Source of the DNA: Ochotona curzoniae
Taxonomy: Eukaryota; Chordata; Mammalia; Lagomorpha; Ochotonidae
Reading direction: 5' to 3'
DNA length: 64,000 nt
NCBI RefSeq assembly: GCF_017591425.1
Contig: NW_024467121.1
Coordinates: forward strand, 22,022,707-22,086,706
Position 1 is the stretch's first letter, and each line of letters begins with the position of its first letter. Below are positions 58,190 through 64,000 of the stretch, piece after piece. Below the pieces are notes generated by a model. It was given only the letters and a program-made list of their open reading frames with translations. It ran no database searches and was not told the origin of the DNA. The position numbers were made by a program, and so were the translations under genes.

Positions 58190-58532
58190 TTAAAAAATAT
58201 ATATATTTATTTATTTTTATTGGAAAGACAGATGTACAGAGAGGAGTAGAGACAGAGAGGAAGATCTTCCGTCCAATGCTTCACTCTCCAAGTGGAGAGT
58301 GGCCGGAGCTGAGCCAATCCGAAGCCAGGAGCCAGTAGCCAGTAGCTCCTTCAGGTCTCCCATGTGGGTGCAGGGTCCCAAGGCTTTGAGCCGTACTCCA
58401 CTGCTTTCCCAGGCCACAAGCAGGGAGCTGGATGGGAAGTGGAGGATTAGCCAGGATTAGAACTAGAGACCATATGGGATCACAGCGTGTGCAAGGCGAG
58501 GACCTTAACCACTACGCTATTGTGCCGGGCCC
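58190..58532 (-). repeat. Young C-SINE, reverse, with target-site duplication
   Basis: Full-length reverse copy with AT-rich tail complement at the left and GCCGGGCCC at its 5' end. The 13-bp duplication ATGCCCTCACTTT flanks it (58,177-58,189 and 58,533-58,545). Confidence 0.95.
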
Positions 58533-58545
58533 ATGCCCTCACTTT

Positions 58546-60106
58546 CATATCCATCAACGCGATGATTTTTACAGCTCTGGGAACCAGGCAGTGACAAGGA
58601 CCAGTGAACAACGACCAAGAAGGGGGGCTGGGAGGACACTCGCAAAAATGTTGTTGGATGTGCAGGACTCAGATGGATGTGCCCAGACACGAGGTTCCCC
58701 ACAGCCAGAGGGCACCTGGGTATTAGTGCAGAACTGATGGACGTGGGGCAGCTGGGAAGCCTTTTCCGTCCAGCTCTTCTGAATGTGACATCCTTTAGAC
58801 GACTGGCAAGCCTGTGCCTTGTACCGGCTGAGGCTGGGGACAAGCTCTGGGTCTGTATTTGTCATCCTCTATCGCAGGATCATTTGCAAAGTCAGAATCA
58901 CTCAGGGTGCATGAGGGTGTGTGCCTGCAGGAGCACCTGCGATGCCTAATGAGTCCAAAAGTCTCTTTCCGGCTCGTTCACATGACAAATCACCTGATGC
59001 GACAATGAAGAGAAACGAGGACGAGTTGTACACCCCCCGTGCACATTCCCGTGAATTCCCCAGAAGCACACGCAAGCCTTGCAGGTTCCAAGTCCACAGC
59101 TGTCTGTGGTGACAAATGCGGAGGTACGAGGGCTTCAGCGTGGGGGAGGGTGGAGGGGCAGAGGAAGGAGGGGTAAAGAATGTGGAGCTGGATTTTTCTC
59201 GTCTGTTTCCTGAGGAAACCGCATGGGCGGGAACCTTCTCTGTCTAAAGAATCCATTGCAAAGACGAGATCTGACACCCTGAAAAGTGTTTAGTATGCTA
59301 ACAAAATGCCACATCATGTGGCTTCGGAGCGCTGATGGGATTGATAAAAGAAATCTGGGCCACCCCGCTGTGCGACGCACCCCTGCTGCTCTTCGCAAAG
59401 GCTGCTAATACATCACAGAGCTTGATGAGAAGTGGGGGGAATGGGCTGGCCGCGTGAGCGCAGAACTGCCAAGGTCTCAGAATTAATGATAAGTGATGTG
59501 GTTGGATCCTGCCCCCACCCCTCAAGGGCAGGGCAGGGTGAACCGAGTACAACCTTGCTTTATCCCTGTGCCTCCTTGAAAGAGGATACTTTCTGGTTGA
59601 TTAATCACTTTGCAAATGTGACTTTCAGACACCCAACACGGTATATGTACAGTGCCCCAAAAAAATATTCTAGCAAGGGTCTCTCAGCCACTACACAACG
59701 GTGGGCGTGGAGGGCTGAAGGACCCCAGGACAAATGGACCAGTCAATCGATGTACTGGGGAGGATGGAGCTGCTGGCCTGGCAGGGGTGCTGTGCCTCCC
59801 AGCACTGAGCCAAGCAGGATCTGGCGAGGTGTGTTAGCCAGGGCAAGGGCAGCTGCTAGGGGTCTGTTTGTGCTAGCGGTCTGTTCGACCGAAGCAGGCC
59901 AGGGTGCTGAGGGTAGAGGACAGACCCGTGTCTGTGGCAGGCAGACACACCATTTATATTAAGTCTGTGCTTATTTGAGACATGGGCCACTTTTCTCATC
60001 ACTCTCTCCAAGCCAGGATGGAAAGAGTACACTGCTGGCATTGGAGCAGGAAATTGTCTTTCAGAATGGCAAGCAAGGCTTTCACTTCCCTCACCCCACT
60101 TAAAAA
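58546..60106. other. Intronic unique sequence with a candidate enhancer
   Basis: Repeat-free. The part at 59,160-59,660 is dense in short transcription-factor-like words (see finding). No exon recognised; the 176-codon frame at 59,432-59,962 lacks splice sites in context. Confidence 0.5.
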
Positions 60107-60364
60107 GGCAGGTGAGCGGTGCAGTGTATAAAGCTGCTACCAGTGATGCCGGCAGCCCCCATATTCACCTGTTTGTATCCCAGCTGCTCCATTCCCAATC
60201 CAGTTCCCTGCAAATGGCTTGGGAAAAGCCGTGGAATGGCCCAAGTGCTTGGGCTGCAACCATCCATGCGGGAGATCCAGAAGAGACTGCTGGCTTTAGC
60301 CTGGTCCAGATCTGGTTTTTGCAACCATCTTGGGAGTGAACCAGTGCACAGAAAATCTCACTCT
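60107..60364 (+). repeat. Old C-SINE, first part, split by a younger copy
   Basis: GGCAGGTGAGCGGTGCAGTG start, GTATCCCAGCTGCTCCATTC, GGAGTGAACCAGTGCACAG. Its last part resumes at 60,691-60,750 (CTCTGTCTCTCCCTTTCTGA, then CAAACAAACG). Confidence 0.85.
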
Positions 60365-60690
60365 TGGGGGGGCTGGTGTGATAGCCTAGTGGCTAAAGTG
60401 TTTGCCTTGCATGTGTATCACATATGGGTGTTGATTTGTTTCCCAGCTGCTCCACTTCCCATCCTGCTCCCTGCTTTTGGCCTGGGAAAGCAGTCGAAGA
60501 CAGTCCAAGGTCTTAGGAATCCTGCACCCACATGGGAGATCCAAAAGAGGCTCCTGGCTCCTGGCTTCAGATTGTCTCAGCTCTGGCCATTGTGGCCACT
60601 TGGGGAGTTAGTTCTCTTTGTTTTTCCTCTATGTAAATCTGACTTTCCAATAAAAATAAATAAGTCTTTTTTAAAAATGTAAAAAAAAAA
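60365..60690 (+). repeat. C-SINE nested in the older C-SINE
   Basis: GGGGGGGCTGGTGTGATAGCC start and AATAAAAATAAATAAGTC tail. The target-site duplication AAAATCTCACTCT / AAAATTCACTCT flanks it (60,352-60,364 and 60,688-60,699). It shares private changes with the copy at 63,131. Confidence 0.92.
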
Positions 60691-60750
60691 ATTCACTCTG
60701 TCTCTCCCTTTCTGACTTTCAAACAAACGAATTTTGAAAAAAATAACAAG

Positions 60751-62552
60751 TTAGGTGGCTGGTTGGTCATAGGGTAACCGATGGGAAGATATGAATAACT
60801 TATAACTTATCAAGAGACTGCCCCCTACAATAAAAACACCACTTGAGGTTTTCCTGTGTGTTTCTGCAGTAAACTCAACTCTAATCAAAAGCGTATGAGG
60901 ATGACAGCTGAATTAAAAGTAATTTCATATGCTTCTATTCACCCATTCTTCCTATCATCAATTCAGCAAATTATCTATTCAAACACAAAGATGTTACCCT
61001 GTGGAAGTGATATGAATGAAATTAACCAGATACGACAATGACCTCATACCAAGGTGGCATTCTGAACCTGGGGTCATGATCATGGTCGCGTTCTCCTCAG
61101 GGACTCCGCCGGAGCAGTAACTCTGCATCGCCCTCCTCGAACCTCCAATCATGCAACTGCTGCCCGGGGTGACCCCTCTTTCCTCACCGGCTGAGCTCAG
61201 GCAATGGCAGACATGACACAGACTGAAACTTCGTAAGCCTTCAACTGGAATGGTGTTCTTACAGAGAAGGGTTTCTTTCAAGGACTGGGCAGTTTTTTCT
61301 TTTTAAGTTGACCCAGCTACAATTCCAAATTTCAACAATCAGGACAGACAGAGTTACCAGCACCAATGGAAGCCCTAAAGTCAGGCTAAGAGTGGTTGTC
61401 CTGGAGGAAGGTCAAAGCGCAGTGGACTGTTTGTTTTATCCACCGCCCCCATGGGACGGGGGGCATCTGGCTTCAGTTTGGGGCAGACTGGAAGGAGAAC
61501 CTAACGACTTATCCTGAATTCTGCTTAGCATCTGGCCAATTGCTTGGCCTCTCTTTCCCGTCCCACCCACAACAGGAACATGTATCAGAGGATTTATACA
61601 GCTATGATCCACCGTCAAGCACTATTTTCATCTCAGTTGAAGAGAGTCTTTGCCAGTTTGTCATTATTGGTTACCAGCCACAGTGTTCTGAATTCTGCAT
61701 AAAACCTTCCCCCACGCTGCATCCTTCCCGAGCTGGAGACAAGACACAGAGCCACATCTTCATCTAGGTCAAAGTTCACACAGCTGATGAAAGGTACAAC
61801 TGGGCCTCAGCAGGAGCCTGCTTAGCCAGCCGAGCACCTGGCACCCAAAGGCCACACTGCCCAAAGGCAAAGTTACACTGGAGTGATGATAATGAGGTCT
61901 GGGTCAGTCCACAGATCACAGGACAAGCTTTTGGCTAAGCCAGCCACAGGAGCGGCTCTGACCTCAACTTCCTGGAGCAGTAACACAAAGAGGGGAAGGA
62001 TCCTGGAAGCGCAGGTGGCCTCTGCATGGCCACAAGGATGGTCATTCTCCAGGCTTTGAAACTTGTCTGAGTAGGGTTTCCCAGTAAGACGCAGCCTGGC
62101 CACAGTGTTCCACACAATATTCGGGGGGCATAATGATCCTAAACAATTGCTTGCTGTTTACCTGAAACTCAGATGCAACTGTAAACCCTGTGTTTCTACA
62201 GGTTAAATCCAGCAGTTCCACGCCTAGGTCAAGTGTATGCCAACCTTCTGCCCTTGCTCACAACCCCATGACACGGTGACAGCCACCCACCCGTGACAAC
62301 TGTTACAGGAGCCATCAACAGAGACGATGCTCTATGTTCTCTGAGTTGCCGCGGGTCAGAAGTGGAACAGACCTAAGTACCTGCAGAACTCCTGAAGTTG
62401 GAATAGCAGACTTTACACAATCAGTGGAGCTCAACTACCAGTGTGGTCCCAATGGTGCCCCTGGGGCCCAGCAAGGCAATGGGTAGCGAGTCCTACACCC
62501 AGCTCTGGGGCCACGCTCACCTCCTCCACCTGCGAGCGGAAGACCCACTTAC
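60751..62552. other. Intronic unique sequence next to the motor exon
   Basis: Repeat-free 1.8 kb directly downstream (on the transcript) of exon 62,553-62,712. No exon recognised. Confidence 0.5.
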
Positions 62553-62712
62553 TTGTACGGGATATGCTTGCTGCCGTTGACGAGAGCCAGGATAACGTTG
62601 CCCAGAGCCGACAGGGAGAGACACAGCCCCGAGCCTCCTTCCCGGTTCTTGCTCAGGGCCTTGACACAGCTGCCGAGGTCAATGAGATGCAGGCGGCTGC
62701 GGCCTCCAGACA
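62553..62712 (-). CDS. KIF26B: KIF26B coding exon, motor domain switch II to alpha-4 region
   Basis: This 160-bp exon encodes the part of the kinesin motor domain around switch II. An AG acceptor precedes 62,712 and a GTAAGT donor follows 62,553. It starts with the last two bases of a split codon and ends two bases into the next (phase 1 in, phase 2 out), with 52 whole codons between. Visible motifs: LHLIDLGSC where active kinesins have a DLAGSE switch II, then a basic [10 protein letters not shown] segment, then [16 protein letters not shown], which matches the conserved SLxALGNVI helix, and HIPYK at the donor, which matches the family HIPYRDSK. The missing Ala and the Cys in place of the catalytic Glu agree with the known lack of normal ATPase activity in KIF26 proteins. 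The donor lies 35 kb upstream of the next exon, and the split Lys codon is restored exactly across that intron. Confidence 0.96.
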
Positions 62713-63130
62713 CTGTCACAAGAGAAAAGCAGAGAGGAGTGGTTAAGTCCCGGCAAACGTCCACCTGTTCCTTGGGCGAGACCTTACGGAAAAGGAAAAC
62801 GGAAGTAGGAAAATTCAAGTTTGCGGGCTGGCAGGAAAAACACCCATTGGATCATGCAGGGGTTCCAAATGGCATTGATCCTCTCACAAATTGTGTCTGC
62901 CTCACATCCCTGACCTTCTGAAACCAACTGGTAGGTTGCATTGGAGGACATTTCAGAAAAGGTCAATGTCTAATTCAAGGAAGGTAAGATTTCTTTGCCC
63001 TTCAGATTCTGCAGCTGAGCCAGTGAAAACCAGAATGGGCCAAGAGCACCTGCTTTGGTTGGTCGTCACATTCCAACATAAATCTCAGCCAGGAAACAGG
63101 ATGATAATCCACGTCAAAACCAGGAAGAAG

Positions 63131-63467
63131 GGGCCCAGCATGGTAGCCTAGAGGCTAAAGTCCTCGCCTTGCATGTGCCAGGATCCCATATGGATGCCGG
63201 TTCGTATCCTGACTGCTCCACTTACCATCCTGCTCCCTGCTTTTGGCCTGGGAAAGCAGTCGAAGACAGTCCAAGGTCTTAGGAATCCTGTACCCACATG
63301 GGAGATCCAGAAGAGGCTCCTTGCTCCTGGCTTCAGATTGTCTCAGCTCTGGCCATTGTGGCCACTTGGGGAGTGAAATCAGTGGACAGAGAATCTTTCT
63401 CTTTGTTTCTCCTTCTCTGTGTAAATCTGACTGTTCAACAAAAGTAAGTAAGACTTTCAAAAAAAAC
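63131..63467 (+). repeat. C-SINE, forward, same subfamily as 60,365
   Basis: GGGCCCAGCATGGTAGCC start, A and B boxes present (CCGGTTCGTATCC), body with AGACAGTCCAAGGTCTTAGG and an A-rich tail. Confidence 0.93.
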
Positions 63468-63529
63468 TACAGGAATAAACAACCAGGTGCAACATCAGGG
63501 AAGACCCACACACTTGCTGAGTGTAAGCC

Positions 63530-63655
63530 AAGCGCAGGTGCTGTACAGACATTCGTCTCACTAAATTCCCATGGCAAAATCATCAGCTAATTGCCATCAT
63601 CATTTCTGCAATAGAGGAGAAAATAACAGTTCAGAAAAGTCAATTAACTTCACTA
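63530..63655 (-). repeat. MIR-like fragment
   Basis: TAAATTCCCATGGCAAAATC and GAGGAGAAAATAACAGTTCA resemble the complement of the MIR 3' half. Weak. Confidence 0.4.
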
Positions 63656-64000
63656 TGAGTGCTCCCATTCTGGCCTCCATGAAGTTGCCAAGGCTGGATG
63701 GATCGTCTTACCTGAAACAGCCAGAAAATGAACAACATGGGCAATGATGCTAACACACCACGCAGCAAAGAGCAGTGTTCCCGTAACACAGGAAAGCAAG
63801 GCGAACACTGCCTACATCCCAGCTCATGGCTTGGAGAGGTTCCACGTCATGGCAAAAGGAGACCAAGGTGGCACCACTTGGCAGGGTAGAATTGTGAAGA
63901 GGAAAGAACTCGGAGGTGTGCCAAAGGGTAGGGAATGGGACAGCTGCCTAGGTCAGCGGGGCTCACTGTGCATCCGCTCACACTCAGAGCAGTCATATTT

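Larger units (their letters stand above)
27484..62552 (-). other. KIF26B: KIF26B large intron (35,069 bp)
   Basis: Phase-2 intron with GTAAGT donor and TTTGGCAG acceptor, splitting a Lys codon in the motor domain. It holds most of the L1 and SINE insertions of the window and several unique stretches. The kinesin alignment is continuous across it (HIPYK|ESKL), so no constitutive exon is missing. Confidence 0.93.
14280..64000 (-). other. KIF26B: KIF26B gene, 3' portion (5' end lies beyond the window)
   Basis: Six exons on the minus strand join in frame to 4,226 coding nt. The encoded protein matches kinesin family member 26B from switch II of the motor to the C-terminus. Human KIF26B is about 2,100 residues, so roughly the first 700 (N-terminal region and first half of the motor) are missing to the right. 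Intron sizes from right to left are 35,069, 940, 4,486, 410 and 2,642 bp, and all follow GT-AG. Known biology of the family: KIF26B is a non-canonical kinesin needed for adhesion of embryonic kidney mesenchyme, and it is a regulated effector of Wnt5a-ROR signalling. The window does not show its regulation directly, because the promoter is absent. KIF26A is the only close alternative; the tail sequence and the C-terminal module fit KIF26B better in my recollection. Confidence 0.95.
62713..64000 (-). other. KIF26B: KIF26B intron upstream of the motor exon (partial)
   Basis: Phase-1 intron ending GTGACAG at 62,713. It continues beyond the window and contains the SINE at 63,131 and a MIR-like trace near 63,530-63,655. 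No exon seen. Confidence 0.85.

Noticed and set aside
1..64000. A previously undescribed biological system
   Set aside because: Everything with clear coding signal is KIF26B, and the rest is retroelements, simple repeats and unique non-coding DNA. I could not support a novel gene cluster or enzyme system.

Overview
This window is mammalian genomic DNA. It carries the 3' two-thirds of KIF26B (kinesin family member 26B, kinesin-11 class) on the minus strand, plus the intergenic DNA downstream of it. The organism is most likely a lagomorph and probably a pika (Ochotona): more than twenty copies of a tRNA-derived, B-box-bearing SINE match the lagomorph C-SINE family, and their consensus differs from the rabbit form I know. 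The species call is inference; the gene call is strong. Layout, left to right: 1-14,280 is intergenic, with decayed L1 and C-SINE pieces, weak MIR pieces, a TG and a CA microsatellite, a hairpin and no credible gene. From 14,280 to the right edge lies KIF26B, read right to left. Six coding exons could be placed to the base: 62,553-62,712, 27,321-27,483, 22,981-26,380, 18,292-18,494, 17,731-17,881 and 14,940-15,088 (with the stop codon). All have AG acceptors and GT donors, and the phases join into one open frame of 4,226 nt (1,407 complete codons, a stop and one split codon at the left end of the protein segment). A 3' UTR of about 660 bases ends at an AATAAA at 14,299-14,304. The gene's 5' part (promoter, N-terminus and first half of the motor) lies beyond 64,000. 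The protein segment runs from the switch II region of a degenerate kinesin motor (IDLGSC instead of the usual DLAGSE), through the end of the motor, into a very long Ser/Pro-rich and probably disordered tail encoded by one 3.4 kb exon. It ends in a conserved C-terminal module that includes a helical, coiled-coil-like stretch. KIF26 proteins are known as non-motile kinesin relatives acting in signalling and cell adhesion; KIF26B acts in kidney mesenchyme and in Wnt5a-ROR signalling. The 35 kb intron between the first two exons (27,484-62,552) holds most of the repeats: one long, heavily mutated L1 (about 33,690-37,250) with several SINE insertions, a second L1 3' half (56,150-57,960), an antisense L1 3' end (39,300-39,900), many C-SINEs (several with clear target-site duplications), a SINE whose tail has grown into a purine microsatellite, a 250-base polypurine tract and a 3 x 37-bp minisatellite. 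Between the repeats are a few unique AT-rich or motif-dense stretches that could be intronic enhancers (near 38.6, 50.6, 51.6 and 59.3 kb). I saw no second protein-coding gene, RNA gene, CRISPR array, virus or undescribed enzyme system. The most interesting points are the degenerate motor motif, nested and inverted SINE pairs in the pre-mRNA, a private SINE subfamily, and the candidate regulatory elements.
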